Positions 42,915-55,885 are shown, numbered from the stretch's first letter. The stretch is DNA of 64,000 nucleotides from Paracandidimonas soli (GCF_004342005.1 NZ_SMBX01000005.1:124001-188000); one strand, 5' to 3'. A program made the numbers and translations. Notes: generated by a model not told the origin, from the sequence alone.

Positions 42915-43748
42915 ATGGACACCTCACAACATTCCCCTCCCGTCGATGCGTCGCGGCAGCCAGTCTGGCTGCCGCGTCTGGAGGCCGCCGCGCGTGCCGT
43001 CGCCGGGCCGGTATTCGGCTTCGCAATTTTCATCCTGGTATGGCAGCTCATCACCATCCTGGTGCCAGAGATTCCGTCTCCGGGCGTGACCTGGGACGCG
43101 GCCGCCGCCCTGTTCTCCGATCCGTTCTATGACAACGGCCCGAACGACAAGGGCATTGGCTGGAACGTGCTTGCCTCGCTGCGCCGCGTGGGCCTGGGGT
43201 TCGGTCTGGCAGCGTTGGTGGGCATCCCCGCCGGCTTCATTATTGGCCGCTATGCCGTCGTCAACGCCATGCTGTCGCCTGTCATCAACCTGTTGCGGCC
43301 GGTGTCGCCGCTGGCCTGGCTGCCGCTGGGGCTGCTGCTGTTCCGCGCCGCCGATCCGGCGGCCATCTGGGCAATCTTCATCTGTTCGATCTGGCCCATG
43401 GTTATCAATACCGCCGCGGGTGTGGCGCGTGTGCCGCAGGACTACCTGAATGTGGCGCGCGTGCTGAATCTGCCGGAATGGCAGGTGCTGACACGCGTGC
43501 TGCTGCCTTCGGCGCTGCCGTACATCCTGACCGGCGTGCGGCTTTCGATCGGCACCGCCTGGCTGGTGATCGTGGCGGCCGAAATGCTGACCGGAGGCAC
43601 GGGCATAGGGTTCTGGCTGTGGGACGAGTGGAACAACCTGAAGGTGGAGCACATCGTGATCGCCATCTTCGTGATCGGTATCGTGGGACTGGTGCTGGAA
43701 TTCTGCATGGTGCGACTGGCGCGCCGCTTTGCCTACGCTGAGGAGTGA
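42915..43748 (+). CDS. nrtB: Nitrate ABC transporter permease (NrtB type)
   Basis: 277 residues with six membrane segments. The permease EAA-like loop is seen as [47 protein letters not shown]. The C-terminal [29 protein letters not shown] is typical of nitrate/taurine-type permeases. Inner membrane; 70 bases after nrtA and 5 bases before the ATPase start. Confidence 0.94.
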   Translation: MDTSQHSPPVDASRQPVWLPRLEAAARAVAGPVFGFAIFILVWQLITILVPEIPSPGVTWDAAAALFSDPFYDNGPNDKGIGWNVLASLRRVGLGFGLAALVGIPAGFIIGRYAVVNAMLSPVINLLRPVSPLAWLPLGLLLFRAADPAAIWAIFICSIWPMVINTAAGVARVPQDYLNVARVLNLPEWQVLTRVLLPSALPYILTGVRLSIGTAWLVIVAAEMLTGGTGIGFWLWDEWNNLKVEHIVIAIFVIGIVGLVLEFCMVRLARRFAYAEE

Positions 43749-43753
43749 CAATC

Positions 43754-44632
43754 ATGAAGAATTTCGTGCGTATCGAGAACGTAGGACAGACGTTCAACAC
43801 CCGCAAAGGCCCGTTCGTCGCGTTGCGCGACGTCAATCTGAATGTGGCGCGCGGCGAATTCATTTCGCTGATCGGGCATTCCGGCTGCGGCAAATCGACG
43901 CTTCTTAACCTGGTGGCCGGTCTGGCGCTTCCAACGGCTGGTGCATTATTGTGCGAGGAGCGCGAAATCACCGGTCCGGGGCCGGATCGCGCAGTGGTAT
44001 TCCAGAACCATTCGTTGTTGCCGTGGATGACTTGTTTCCAGAACGTCTACCTGGGCGTGCAGCGGGTGTTCGGCGCAACGGAGAGCAAGGCGCAACTGGC
44101 CGACCGCGTGCTGCGCGCGCTGGACATGGTGGGGCTGGAGCATGCTCGCGATAAGCTGCCGCGCGAGATTTCCGGCGGGATGAAGCAGCGCGTGGGCATT
44201 GCGCGTGCGTTGGCCATCGAACCCAAGGTGCTGCTGATGGACGAGCCGTTCGGCGCGCTGGACGCGCTGACGCGAGCGCATCTGCAAGACGAACTGTCGC
44301 GCATCGTGGCTTTGACGCACAGCACCACGATCATGGTGACGCATGATGTGGACGAGGCCGTGTTGCTGTCCGATCGCATCGTCATGTTGACCAACGGGCC
44401 TGCGGCCACCATTGGCGATGTGCTGGAGGTCGGCCTGGAGCGGCCGCGCGACCGGGTGAAGCTGGCCAACGACCCGCGCTACCAGGCCTGCCGCGCGGCG
44501 GTGGTGGACTTCCTGCATCGACGCTACGGCAATCCGAACCAGGGTACGGAGCGTGCGGTGGAAGCCGCGTCCAGTCCAGCGTGCGTCGCCGAGCCGTCCG
44601 ACGACGAGCGGGCGCTGCGCCAGGTTGCCTGA
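43754..44632 (+). CDS. nrtC: Nitrate ABC transporter ATPase
   Basis: 292 residues from ATG 43754 with AGGAG nine bases upstream (GTG 43745 overlaps the previous stop). Walker [10 protein letters not shown], signature [36 protein letters not shown] with Walker B, and His switch VTHDVDEAV. Unlike cyanobacterial NrtC it lacks a C-terminal binding-protein domain, so it is closer in layout to NrtD. Energises nitrate uptake. Confidence 0.93.
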   Translation: MKNFVRIENVGQTFNTRKGPFVALRDVNLNVARGEFISLIGHSGCGKSTLLNLVAGLALPTAGALLCEEREITGPGPDRAVVFQNHSLLPWMTCFQNVYLGVQRVFGATESKAQLADRVLRALDMVGLEHARDKLPREISGGMKQRVGIARALAIEPKVLLMDEPFGALDALTRAHLQDELSRIVALTHSTTIMVTHDVDEAVLLSDRIVMLTNGPAATIGDVLEVGLERPRDRVKLANDPRYQACRAAVVDFLHRRYGNPNQGTERAVEAASSPACVAEPSDDERALRQVA

Positions 44633-44690
44633 TCCGGATGCCATGCAGGTGGACCACGAACATTCATTCGAGAAACAGCAGAGAGACATC

Positions 44691-47126
44691 ATGAAACAGA
44701 AACCCAGGCTAGTCATGGTGGGCAACGGCATGGCCGGTGTGCGCACCCTGGAGGAGCTGCTGAAACTGGCTCCCGACCAATACGACATCACGGTATTCGG
44801 GTCGGAGCCCTATCCCAACTACAACCGCATCATGCTCTCTCCGGTGTTGACTGGGGAGCAGAAACTGTCCGACATCGTGCTGAACGACGAGGATTGGTAC
44901 GCAAGCAACGGCATCGCCCTGCGCATGGGCTGCACGGTGGATCGCATCGATCGCGCCAAGCGCATCGTGCATTCGCATGACGGCACGCAGACGCCTTATG
45001 ATCGATTGCTGCTGGCGACCGGATCCAATCCCTTTATCTTGCCCGTGCCTGGCAATGATCTGGACGGTGTAGTGACGTTCCGGGACATCCATGATGTGAA
45101 CCGCATGATCGAGGCGTCGCGTAAGTACCGGCATGCAGTCGTTATCGGCGGCGGGCTGCTGGGTCTGGAGGCTGCCAGCGGACTGGTGGCGCGCGGCATG
45201 GACGTATCGGTGGTGCATCTGGGCTCCGGTCTGCTGGACCGGCAACTGGATCCGCAGGCTGCGCTGATGTTGCAGCGCAGCCTGGAGGAGCGAGGCCTGA
45301 AGTTCCTGATGCCGCGCCAGACGGAGGCGCTGATCGGAGATGAACAGGGGCGTGTGCGCGCGCTGCGCTTCTCCGACGGAACGCAGATCGACGCCGATCT
45401 GGTGGTGATGGCGGTGGGCATCCGTCCCAACACCGTGCTGGCCGAATCCTGCGGGTTGTACGTGAATCGCGGCGTGGTGGTAAGCGACACTATGCAGACC
45501 TTCGATCCGCTGATCTATGCGGTGGGCGAGTGCGTCAGCCATCGCGGCACGGCCTACGGCTTGGTGGCGCCGCTGTTCGAGCAGGCCAGGGTGGCGGCCA
45601 ATCACCTTGCCATGTTCGGCATTGCGCGCTACCAGGGCAGCGTGACCTCCACCAAACTGAAGGTGACCGGCATCGACGTGTTCTCGGCGGGTGACTTCCT
45701 GGGCGGGCCGGGCACGGAGGCCATCACCCTGTCTGATCCGTCGGCCGGGGTCTACAAGAAACTGGTGGTCGACAAAGGCAAGCTGGTGGGCGCCTGCCTG
45801 TATGGAGACACGGCCGACGGCGCGTGGTATTTCCGGCTGATTCGCGAGGGCAGCCCGGTCGATGCGCTGCGCGATCAACTGATGCTGGGCGAGCACGCCG
45901 TCGGCGATACCGGGCACGCGGGAGAAAATCGCGCGGCCTCCATGCCCGACGATGCCGAGGTGTGCGGCTGCAATGGCGTATGCAAGGGAACGATCGTCAA
46001 GGCTATCCGCGACCAGGGCCTGTTCACGGTGGACGAGATCAAGAAGCACACCAAGGCGGCCAGTTCCTGCGGGTCGTGCGCGGGCCTGGTGGAGCAGATA
46101 CTGATCAACTGTGTCGGCGGAGCCGCCGACGTCAAGCCGAAGTCCGAGCGTCCGGTGTGCGACTGCACCGATCTTACGCATGGGCAGGTGCGTCAGGCCA
46201 TCCGCGACCAGCATTTGATAAGCCTGACGCAGGCTATGCGCACCATGCAGTGGCGCACGCCTGACGGCTGCGCCACTTGCCGGCCGGCGCTGAACTATTA
46301 CCTGATCTCCACCTGGCCTGGAGAGGCGCGCGACGATGGCCGGGCGCGCCTGGTCAACGAGCGCGTGCACGCCAACATTCAGAAGGACGGCACATACTCG
46401 GTGGTGCCGCGCATGTGGGGCGGCGTGACCAACGCCAGCGAACTGCGGCGCATCGCCGACGTGGCCGACAAGTACGAGATTCCGATGATCAAGGTTACGG
46501 GCGGTCAGCGCATCGACCTGCTGGGCGTGCGCAAGCAGGATCTGCCGTCCGTTTGGGCCGATCTGGACATGCCGTCCGGCTATGCCTATGGCAAGAGCCT
46601 GAGAACGGTCAAGACTTGCGTGGGCAGCGAATTCTGCCGCTTCGGAACGCAGGATTCCACCAGCATGGGTATTGCGCTGGAAAAAGAACTGGCGGGCATG
46701 TGGAGTCCGCACAAGGTCAAGCTGGCGGTGTCGGGATGTCCGCGCAACTGCGCGGAATCCGGCATCAAGGACGTAGGCGTGATCGCCGTGGATTCCGGCT
46801 GGGAGCTGTATGTGGGCGGCAATGGCGGCATCAAGACGGAAGTGGCGCAGTTCTTCGTCAAGGTGTCCACCGCCGCCGAGGTGCTGGAGCATGCCGGTGC
46901 GTTCCTGCAGCTGTACCGCGAGGAGGCGTTCTACCTGGAGCGCACAGTGCATTATCTGGCGCGCGTGGGGCTGGATTACGCCAAGACCCGGGTCGTGGAG
47001 GATGAGGCCGGCCGCGCGGAACTGTATGCGCGCCTGAAGTTCGCTCTGGCATTCGAGCAGGATCCCTGGATGGACAGGCGCCCGCAAGCCGATGCCGCGC
47101 GCGAATTCGAACCTATCACGGCATGA
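44691..47126 (+). CDS. nirB: Assimilatory nitrite reductase large subunit (NAD(P)H, siroheme)
   Basis: 811 residues from ATG 44691 (ATG 44643 would add 16). N-terminal FAD/NAD module with MVGNGMAGVRTLEELLKL and AVVIGGGLLGLEAASGL; two BFD-like cysteine regions (CGCNGVCKG ... SSCGSCAG, and CDCTDLTHG ... CATC); C-terminal siroheme-[4Fe-4S] region with TCVGSEFCRFG and SGCPRNCAES. It reduces nitrite to ammonium with six electrons. Needs CysG product encoded across the control region. 10 bases before nirD. Confidence 0.96.
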   Translation: MKQKPRLVMVGNGMAGVRTLEELLKLAPDQYDITVFGSEPYPNYNRIMLSPVLTGEQKLSDIVLNDEDWYASNGIALRMGCTVDRIDRAKRIVHSHDGTQTPYDRLLLATGSNPFILPVPGNDLDGVVTFRDIHDVNRMIEASRKYRHAVVIGGGLLGLEAASGLVARGMDVSVVHLGSGLLDRQLDPQAALMLQRSLEERGLKFLMPRQTEALIGDEQGRVRALRFSDGTQIDADLVVMAVGIRPNTVLAESCGLYVNRGVVVSDTMQTFDPLIYAVGECVSHRGTAYGLVAPLFEQARVAANHLAMFGIARYQGSVTSTKLKVTGIDVFSAGDFLGGPGTEAITLSDPSAGVYKKLVVDKGKLVGACLYGDTADGAWYFRLIREGSPVDALRDQLMLGEHAVGDTGHAGENRAASMPDDAEVCGCNGVCKGTIVKAIRDQGLFTVDEIKKHTKAASSCGSCAGLVEQILINCVGGAADVKPKSERPVCDCTDLTHGQVRQAIRDQHLISLTQAMRTMQWRTPDGCATCRPALNYYLISTWPGEARDDGRARLVNERVHANIQKDGTYSVVPRMWGGVTNASELRRIADVADKYEIPMIKVTGGQRIDLLGVRKQDLPSVWADLDMPSGYAYGKSLRTVKTCVGSEFCRFGTQDSTSMGIALEKELAGMWSPHKVKLAVSGCPRNCAESGIKDVGVIAVDSGWELYVGGNGGIKTEVAQFFVKVSTAAEVLEHAGAFLQLYREEAFYLERTVHYLARVGLDYAKTRVVEDEAGRAELYARLKFALAFEQDPWMDRRPQADAAREFEPITA

Positions 47127-47136
47127 GGAGAGAATC

Positions 47137-47559
47137 ATGATGCCAGACGGAAATACAAGTGTTCCATCCCGGGAGCCGGGGGTAAAGGGACGGGATGCGG
47201 TTGTCCCGGCCGGGCGTGGGCAGTGGCTGGCCGTCTGCCGCCTGGACGATCTGCCGGTGCAGGGATCGCGCGTCGTTCGCCGTTTCGGGCAGGATGACGT
47301 GGCGGTGTTTCGCACGCACGACGATCGGGTGTTCGCGGTGCTGGATCGCTGCCCGCATAAGGGCGGGCCGTTGTCCGAGGGACTAGTGCACGGCATGTCT
47401 GTGACATGTCCCCTGCACGGCTGGGTGATCGATCTGGAGACAGGGCAGGCGCGGGCTCCGGACGAGGGCTGTGCGCGGCGAGTGCCCGTGCGTGTGGATG
47501 ATGACGGCTGGGTTTACTTGGCGGGGTCCGGATCGGCGATTGACGGGAACGCGGAGTAG
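47137..47559 (+). CDS. nirD: Nitrite reductase small subunit, Rieske type
   Basis: 140 residues from ATG 47137 after GAGGAG. A Rieske fold with CPH at about residue 69-71, 16 residues, then CPLH: all four [2Fe-2S] ligands are present, whereas some NirD proteins have lost them. Partner of NirB in the cytoplasm. Two bases separate it from nasA. Confidence 0.94.
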   Translation: MMPDGNTSVPSREPGVKGRDAVVPAGRGQWLAVCRLDDLPVQGSRVVRRFGQDDVAVFRTHDDRVFAVLDRCPHKGGPLSEGLVHGMSVTCPLHGWVIDLETGQARAPDEGCARRVPVRVDDDGWVYLAGSGSAIDGNAE

Positions 47560-47561
47560 TC

Positions 47562-50264
47562 ATGGTGCGCAGCGTGGCTTCCGTCTGCTGTTATTGCGGC
47601 ACCGGCTGCGGCGTGCTGGTCGAGGCCGGCGGCGACCGTGTGCTGGCGGTGCGAGGCGATCCGGATCATCCGTCCAGCCGCGGGGCCCTGTGCAGCAAGG
47701 GCAGAGCGCTGGCCGACACCGTACGGCGCGACGAGGCGCGCGTGCTTCGGGCGCAGTGGCGCCCGAAGCGTGGCCGGCAGCTCCAGCCGCTGCAGCTGCC
47801 GGATGCGCTGGATATGGCTGCCGATCGTCTGGCGGACACGCTGGCGCGGCATGGGCCGGACGCCATCGGTTTCTACCTGTCGGGTCAGTTGCTGACAGAG
47901 GATTACGCGGCCTTCAACAAACTGGCTCGTGCGCTTGTGGGCACTAATCATATCGATACGAATTCGCGGCTGTGCATGTCCAGTGCCGTGACGGGATACA
48001 AACAGACATTGGGCGCGGATGCGCCGCCGGCCTGTTACGAGGATCTGGATCTGGCCGACACGGTACTGATCGCAGGTTCGAACATGGCCTACGCGCATCC
48101 GGTGCTGTTCCGGCGACTGGAGGCGGCCAGGGCGTTGCGCCCGGAAATGAAGGTCGTCGTGGTGGATCCCAGGCGCACCGACACCGCAGCGATGGCGGAT
48201 CTGCATCTTGCCATTGCGCCTGGCACGGATGTGGCGTTGTTTCATGCAATGCTCAACGTGATGGTGTGGGATGGTCTGGTGGACGCCGACTATATGGAGC
48301 GCCACACCACGGGTTTTGCTGGGCTGAAGGCACGCATCCACGAGTTCACGCCGCGTGCGGCGCAGGATGTGTGCGGAGTGCCCGCGCAGGACATCATCCA
48401 GGCGGCGCGCTGGTTCGGCCAGTCGCGCGCGGCCTTGTCGCTCTACACCATGGGGCTGAATCAGTCGTCCAGCGGTACGGCGAAGAATGCGGCGTTGATC
48501 CACCTGCATTTGGCGACCGGTCAGATCGGCCGTCCTGGGGCCGGGCCGTTCTCCCTGACCGGCCAGCCCAACGCCATGGGCGGACGAGAGGCGGGCGGCA
48601 TGGCTACCCTGCTGCCGGGACACCGCGATCCCTCCGATCCGGCGCACCGCGCCGAGGTGGCGGCGCTGTGGGGCGTGGACGCGCTGCCCGTGGAGCCCGG
48701 CTTGCCGGCGGTGGCGATGTTCGATGCGGTGCTGGAGGGACGCATCAAGGTGCTGTGGATCGCCGCGACCAATCCGGCGCAGTCCATGCCGGATCAGGCG
48801 CGTGTGCGCGCGGCGCTGGAGAAGGCGGAGTTCGTCATCGTGCAGGAAGCATTTGCCGGCACCGAGACACTGGCTTATGCCGACTTGGTGCTGCCGGCGG
48901 CGACCTGGCCGGAGAAGGACGGCACGGTGACGAATTCCGAGCGCCGCATCAGCCGCGTGCGCGCTGCCGTGCCGCCACCGGGTGATGCGCTGCCCGATTG
49001 GCGTCTGGCCTGCGAGGTAGCGCGTCGCCTGGCGGCGCGCGTGGCGCCGGAGAAGGCGGCGTTGTTCAGCTATGTGGGGGAGAGCGAGATATTCGCGGAA
49101 CATGCGCGTATGACGGCGGGCCGCGATCTGGACTACAGCGCGCTGGACTATGCTGTGCTGGAGGCGATGGGGCCGAGGCAATGGCCGTATCGGCCGAACG
49201 GCGACAGCGTGGCGCGTCTGTATGCGGACGGACGGTTTGCCACGCAGGATGGCCGGGCGCGGTTCGTGGACGTGCCCTATGTGCCCGTGGCCGAGCCGGT
49301 ATCCGCGCAATACCCGCTGCGCCTGACGACGGGACGCCTGCGCGACCACTGGCACACGATGGCGCGCACTGGCCTGTCTTTGGGGCTGACGCGCCATGTC
49401 GAGGAACCCTGGCTGTCGCTGAATCCGTCGGACATGACGCGCATGGGCCTGGCGTCAGGCACGTTGGCCCGCATACGCTCGCGGCGCGGCGGTGTGGTGC
49501 TGCCTGTGCGCGACGATGCGTCGGTGCGCCCGGGGCATGCCTTCTTGCCCATGCACTGGGGCGGCGCATTCATGGCGGGACAAGGTGTCAATGCGCTGAC
49601 GAATCCGGTGTGCGACCCGCAGTCACATCAGCCGGAACTGAAGCATGCCGCTGTGGCTGTGGCGGCGGCCGGATTACCGTGGCAGGCCATGGGCTGGGTC
49701 GCAGGCGATGCGGCGCAGCTGCGCCGCCGGCTGGCGGCATGGCTGGAATTTTCCGACTATGTAGTGGTGCTGCCGTCGGCGGTGGGCGGCGGCGGTGTAC
49801 GTCTGCGGCTGGCCGCGCCATCCTCGCCGGACTCTTCGGTGTTGGCGGCGCTGGCGCGCGATCTCGGCGTGGAAGCGCCTGGCATCGTATTCGACGATCC
49901 GGCGCGCGGCGTGTTGCGCCGCGTTGCGCTGACCGATGGCCGTCCGTCCGCATTCCTGCTGGCGGGCGATTCGCGGGCGCATGAAGCGCTGATGGCGTGG
50001 GCCGACGGCGGTCCGGCGCCGGCCAGCGCGGCAGCGCTGCTGATGGGGCGTGAGGCGGCGGGTGCGCGCGCGCGCACGGTCTGCGTTTGCGCGGGTGTCA
50101 GCGATCAGGCGATTCTGGCCGGTATTGCCGAAGGCCTGGATCTGGATGGGCTGAAACAATCGTTGAGTTGCGGCACGGGCTGCGGTTCATGTTTGCCGGA
50201 GATCCGTAGCATGATTGTCCGCAGTGCAGCCGGTGAACTTCGCGAACGGCAGCCTGCCGCATAG
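47562..50264 (+). CDS. nasA: Assimilatory nitrate reductase, molybdopterin catalytic subunit
   Basis: 900 residues. N-terminal [4Fe-4S] motif SVCCYCGTGCGV ... GALCSKG, then the molybdopterin-guanine-dinucleotide domains (TNSRLCMSSAVTGYKQTLGADAPP with the likely Mo-ligand Cys, GREAGGMATLLPGHRDP, AATNPAQSMPD), a C-terminal dinucleotide-binding domain (LRLTTGRLRDHWHTMARTG) and a last BFD-like [2Fe-2S] module VCVCAGVSDQAILAGI ... CGTGCGSCLPE. Cytoplasmic, no Tat signal. Reduces nitrate to nitrite for NirBD. Last gene of the operon; converges on tgt with 21 bases between. Confidence 0.97.
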   Translation: MVRSVASVCCYCGTGCGVLVEAGGDRVLAVRGDPDHPSSRGALCSKGRALADTVRRDEARVLRAQWRPKRGRQLQPLQLPDALDMAADRLADTLARHGPDAIGFYLSGQLLTEDYAAFNKLARALVGTNHIDTNSRLCMSSAVTGYKQTLGADAPPACYEDLDLADTVLIAGSNMAYAHPVLFRRLEAARALRPEMKVVVVDPRRTDTAAMADLHLAIAPGTDVALFHAMLNVMVWDGLVDADYMERHTTGFAGLKARIHEFTPRAAQDVCGVPAQDIIQAARWFGQSRAALSLYTMGLNQSSSGTAKNAALIHLHLATGQIGRPGAGPFSLTGQPNAMGGREAGGMATLLPGHRDPSDPAHRAEVAALWGVDALPVEPGLPAVAMFDAVLEGRIKVLWIAATNPAQSMPDQARVRAALEKAEFVIVQEAFAGTETLAYADLVLPAATWPEKDGTVTNSERRISRVRAAVPPPGDALPDWRLACEVARRLAARVAPEKAALFSYVGESEIFAEHARMTAGRDLDYSALDYAVLEAMGPRQWPYRPNGDSVARLYADGRFATQDGRARFVDVPYVPVAEPVSAQYPLRLTTGRLRDHWHTMARTGLSLGLTRHVEEPWLSLNPSDMTRMGLASGTLARIRSRRGGVVLPVRDDASVRPGHAFLPMHWGGAFMAGQGVNALTNPVCDPQSHQPELKHAAVAVAAAGLPWQAMGWVAGDAAQLRRRLAAWLEFSDYVVVLPSAVGGGGVRLRLAAPSSPDSSVLAALARDLGVEAPGIVFDDPARGVLRRVALTDGRPSAFLLAGDSRAHEALMAWADGGPAPASAAALLMGREAAGARARTVCVCAGVSDQAILAGIAEGLDLDGLKQSLSCGTGCGSCLPEIRSMIVRSAAGELRERQPAA

Positions 50265-50285
50265 GGTGATGCCGGCTTTCCGTCG

Positions 50286-52486
<2,201 letters not shown>

Positions 52487-52678
52487 GTCGGGATCCGGGG
52501 AACCTCTACGACACTTGGGCGCCGAACAGGTTCCGCAAAGGGAAAACCCGGTATTTTACGGTAAGGCGGTTTTCCGGGCCCCGGGAGTCGCGCATAACTG
52601 TATCAATCGGCCGGGAAGTCTACACAGGCATGCCGGTCTTTGGGTATGCTCATGCTTTTCACGTCTGTGGTTGCCTCC

Positions 52679-54136
52679 ATGCCTGTTTCGCACCTTGCTG
52701 TTTCCGCCCGGAAAGTAGCGCGATCCGTCGGACGCGGGCTTGCCGTCGCCGCGCTCGGGCTTGCGGCCGCCGTCGCGGGCGCGCAGTCCCTGCCCTCCGA
52801 GCTCCAGGGGGCCTGGCGCGCGACGAAGCTGCCGGAACAATCCCTGTCCCTGTTCGTCCAGGAGGTCGGCGGCCCGGTGCTGCTCGCCGTCAACCCCGCC
52901 ACGCCGCGCAATCCCGCATCCGTCATGAAGCTGGTCACGACTTGGGCCGGACTGTCCGGGCTGGGGCCCGAATATGTCTGGCGCACGCATCTGCTGGCGC
53001 GCGGCGGCGGGGTGGTGGACGAGCAGGGCACTCTGTCGGGACCTCTGTATATCCAGGCGGCGGGCGATCCCTCTTTTACTGTTCAGGATCTTTGGCTGCT
53101 GCTGCGCGAGCTGCGCCTGCGCGGCATCAAGAACCTCGGCGAGGTCGTGGTGGACCGCAGCCGTTTCGGCAATGTCGCCATCGATCCCGGCGCGTTCGAC
53201 AATTCTCCCGACCGGCCCTATAACGCCAGCCCGGACGCCATGATGGTCGGCCTGGGGGCGACGCGGCTGCTGTTCCAGCCGGATGCCCGCGCGAAGCAGT
53301 GGATTCCCATCGTTGATCCTCCCGTGCCCGGCCTGCGCATCACCGGCCAAGTGGCGTGGAGCGATGCCCGCTGCACGGGGTCGCCCACGGTGGGAACGCA
53401 GGTGCAAGGCACGGCGAGCGGCGTCGAGGTCCTGCTGAGCGGCAACGCGCCCGGAGAGTGCGGCGAGTTCAGCGTGTACCGCCTGGCCTTGTCGCAGCCG
53501 GAGCATTTCTCCAACCTGTTTCGCATGCTCTGGCGCGAGCTGGGCGGCACCCTGGCGCGCGGCATCGTTGCCGGCAAGGTGCCTCCGGAAGCCAAGCCCG
53601 TGGCCTGGCATGACTCCCGTCCCCTGGCGGACCAGATCCGCATCGTGAACAAGCAGAGCAATAACGTCATGGCGCGCCACCTGCTGCTGACGCTCGCGGC
53701 GGAAACGTCTGGCCCGGGAGCCACGGTGCCGGCGGGAGAACGTGCCGTGCTACAGCTGCTGCAGGGCCAGGGAGTGGATACCTCGGGCTGGGTCATCGGC
53801 AATGGTTCGGGGCTGTCCAGGGAAGGCAGGCTGACGGCATCGGGGCTTGGCGGCATGCTGGACGCGGCATGGCATTCCTCGCTGATGCCGGAATTCATTT
53901 CGTCCCTGGCGATTTCCGGGGTCGACGGCACGGTGCGCAGGCGCTTGCGCGACGACGACGTCCGGGGCATGGCCCACCTGAAAACGGGTACGCTGCGCGA
54001 TGCGCGGGCATTGGCCGGCTATGTGCTGGGCGCCAGCGGCAAGCGCTATATTCTCGTCAGCATGGTCAACGGCGACCAGGCTGCGGCTGTACGCTCGTTC
54101 GACGATGCCGTCATCCGGTGGCTGGCGGCGCGCTGA
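52679..54136 (+). CDS. dacB: D-alanyl-D-alanine carboxypeptidase/endopeptidase (PBP4 family)
   Basis: 485 residues from ATG 52679, which gives a good signal peptide cleaved near AGA-QS; ATGs at 52646 and 52652 are alternatives and none has a clear ribosome site. The three penicillin-binding motifs are present: SVMK in [15 protein letters not shown] in [10 protein letters not shown], and KTG in [11 protein letters not shown]. It trims peptidoglycan side chains in the periplasm. Confidence 0.92.
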   Translation: MPVSHLAVSARKVARSVGRGLAVAALGLAAAVAGAQSLPSELQGAWRATKLPEQSLSLFVQEVGGPVLLAVNPATPRNPASVMKLVTTWAGLSGLGPEYVWRTHLLARGGGVVDEQGTLSGPLYIQAAGDPSFTVQDLWLLLRELRLRGIKNLGEVVVDRSRFGNVAIDPGAFDNSPDRPYNASPDAMMVGLGATRLLFQPDARAKQWIPIVDPPVPGLRITGQVAWSDARCTGSPTVGTQVQGTASGVEVLLSGNAPGECGEFSVYRLALSQPEHFSNLFRMLWRELGGTLARGIVAGKVPPEAKPVAWHDSRPLADQIRIVNKQSNNVMARHLLLTLAAETSGPGATVPAGERAVLQLLQGQGVDTSGWVIGNGSGLSREGRLTASGLGGMLDAAWHSSLMPEFISSLAISGVDGTVRRRLRDDDVRGMAHLKTGTLRDARALAGYVLGASGKRYILVSMVNGDQAAAVRSFDDAVIRWLAAR

Positions 54137-54195
54137 GGTTACCGTGCCGTATCCGATCCGATCGATTTTCACGTATTCAATCTTCTGGAATTGCC

Positions 54196-54834
54196 ATGCC
54201 TGTTCATGAAATACGCCATCCCCTGGTCCGCCACAAGCTGGGGCTGATGCGCAGGGCCGATCTCAGCACCAAGAATTTCCGCGAAATGGCGCAGGAGGTT
54301 GCCGCCCTGCTGACCTACGAAGCCTCCAAGGATCTGCCGCTCGAACCAACGAAGATCGATGGCTGGGCGGGCGAGCTCGAAGTGGAGAAGATCGCGGGCA
54401 AGAAGATCACCGTGGTGCCTATCCTGCGCGCGGGCATCGGCATGCTGGATGGCGTGCTCAGCCTGATTCCGGGCGCCAAGGTCAGCGCGATCGGCATCGC
54501 GCGCAACGAAGAGACCCTGCAGGCGCATACCTACCTGGAGCGCCTGGTGGGCCAGCTTGACCAGCGCCTGGCGTTGATCGTGGATCCCATGCTGGCTACA
54601 GGCGGTTCGATGGTCGCCACCATCGATATGCTGAAAAAGGCTGGCTGCCGCCATATTCGCGCACTGGTGCTGGTAGCGGCGCCGGAAGGCATCGGGGCCG
54701 TGGAGAGCGCGCATCCCGATGTGGATATCTATACAGCATCCATCGATAGCCATCTCAACGAGGATGGCTATATCATCCCCGGTCTGGGCGACGCCGGCGA
54801 CCGGATCTTCGGCACACGGCAGAAAGACGGCTGA
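54196..54834 (+). CDS. upp: Uracil phosphoribosyltransferase
   Basis: 212 residues. Typical start [56 protein letters not shown]; the PRPP motif [21 protein letters not shown]; and the uracil-binding [17 protein letters not shown] at the C terminus. It salvages uracil to UMP. Cytoplasmic, 59 bases after dacB. Confidence 0.97.
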   Translation: MPVHEIRHPLVRHKLGLMRRADLSTKNFREMAQEVAALLTYEASKDLPLEPTKIDGWAGELEVEKIAGKKITVVPILRAGIGMLDGVLSLIPGAKVSAIGIARNEETLQAHTYLERLVGQLDQRLALIVDPMLATGGSMVATIDMLKKAGCRHIRALVLVAAPEGIGAVESAHPDVDIYTASIDSHLNEDGYIIPGLGDAGDRIFGTRQKDG

Positions 54835-54850
54835 TCACGGGCCAAAGCGC

Positions 54851-54874
54851 AAGCCCCGGACTTCAGGCCGGGGT
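54851..54874 (+). terminator. Probable terminator after upp
   Basis: CCCCGG (54854-54859) pairs with CCGGGG (54868-54873) 20 bases after the upp stop. There is no clear T-run, so it may act weakly; a second hairpin GGCGCC-GAA-GGCGCC follows at about 54894-54908. Confidence 0.4.
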
Positions 54875-55065
54875 CAAGCGAGGCAATCCATACGGCGCCG
54901 AAGGCGCCTCCGTACCGGGGCGAGGAGACCGACAGGCAGCAGTTCTTTACCTTATTCATGTTTCCTCATATTTTCATGCAGAAAAACATGCCGGAACTAG
55001 GGTAGTATGGAAGTGTGTTCCCGGAATTTTTTCGGGTTTCTGAAACCCCACATCAGGAGTCTGGC

Positions 55066-55383
55066 ATGGCAACAAGGAAACGAGTGCAAAAAACCGAAGA
55101 TGATTTCATCGAAAGCGTGAAAACCAGTCTGGATGATGCGGAGAAGCTGCTGCGCGAGGCGGCCGAAGCCACGGGCGACAAGGCGGAAGAGTTGCGCGAG
55201 AATGCGCTGCGCTCGCTGCGCCGCACGCGCGACAGCCTGCACGATGCGCAGGACGCCCTGGTCGAAAAGGGGCGCCAGGCCGCACGCGCCACGGACGAAT
55301 ACGTCCATGACAATCCCTGGCAGGCCATCGGCCTGGCGGGTGTGGCGGGGCTGCTGCTGGGTGTGCTGATCACCCGCCGCTAA
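55066..55383 (+). CDS. DUF883/ElaB-YqjD family ribosome- or membrane-associated protein
   Basis: 105 residues from ATG 55066 with GGAG upstream. A long charged amphipathic helix (about 12-85, LDDAEKLLREAAEATGDKAEELRENALRSLRRTRD) and a single C-terminal membrane anchor ending GLAGVAGLLLGVLITRR. YqjD and ElaB in Escherichia coli are stationary-phase inner-membrane proteins that bind ribosomes. First of three genes that match the yqjD-yqjE-yqjK order. Confidence 0.9.
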   Translation: MATRKRVQKTEDDFIESVKTSLDDAEKLLREAAEATGDKAEELRENALRSLRRTRDSLHDAQDALVEKGRQAARATDEYVHDNPWQAIGLAGVAGLLLGVLITRR

Positions 55384-55462
55384 GATTGTCTTCAAGACCG
55401 GGCAGGTTTCGCCGTCCGCGCGGAATCCATGCCCGGCATGAACAACGCAGAGGGGGAACCAT

Positions 55463-55885
55463 ATGGCGCTCAGAGAATCCATCGGCGATGTCGTCAGTAC
55501 GCTGGGATGCATCCTGCGTACCCGCCTTGAACTTTTCTCCCTCGAGGCCGCGGGGCAGCGTGTGCACCTCACGCGCTCCCTGGCGCTGGTGCTGGTGGGC
55601 GGCCTGCTGTTGACGCTGGCGCTGTTGGTATTCACGCTGACGATCGCGCTGCTGTTCTGGCAGACCGACTATCGCTACTGGGCGCTGGGCTTGTTGACGG
55701 CCGCCTATGCCGTCAGCGGCGCATGCATTCTGCTGCATGTCCGGAAGTCGTTCCTGGAGCAGCCGGCGCCCTTTTCCGCAACGCTCGAAGAACTGCGCCA
55801 GGATCTCGCCCTGCTGGACAGGCTGCGCAGTTCCGATGACGATGACGACGAAATCGCCGATGGCGCGGGGAGGGCGGGCGAATGA
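55463..55885 (+). CDS. YqjE-like membrane protein (phage-holin III superfamily)
   Basis: 140 residues with two membrane helices (about 43-65 and 73-93) flanked by an amphipathic N terminus (LRESIGDVVSTLGCILRTRLELFSLEAAGQRVHL) and an acidic tail with five consecutive Asp. The first block is conserved in YqjE. It overlaps the next gene by 4 bases. Function unknown, probably envelope stress or stationary phase. Confidence 0.85.
   Translation: MALRESIGDVVSTLGCILRTRLELFSLEAAGQRVHLTRSLALVLVGGLLLTLALLVFTLTIALLFWQTDYRYWALGLLTAAYAVSGACILLHVRKSFLEQPAPFSATLEELRQDLALLDRLRSSDDDDDEIADGAGRAGE

Noticed and set aside
44709-47396. Long open frame (895 codons) on the minus strand across nirB
   Set aside because: Antisense shadow of nirB; composition is His/Arg/Gln rich with no recognisable domain.
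47514-49397. Open frame (627 codons) on the minus strand across nasA
   Set aside because: Shadow of nasA for the same reasons.
52541-52575. GGAAAACC/GGTTTTCC inverted repeat upstream of queA
   Set aside because: Arms are only 8 bases around a 19-base loop and no T-run or promoter fits well; too weak to call.
55000-55060. Possible sigma-E promoter (GGAACT) before the DUF883 gene
   Set aside because: No matching -10 (TCTGA/TCAAA) at the required 16-17 base spacing.
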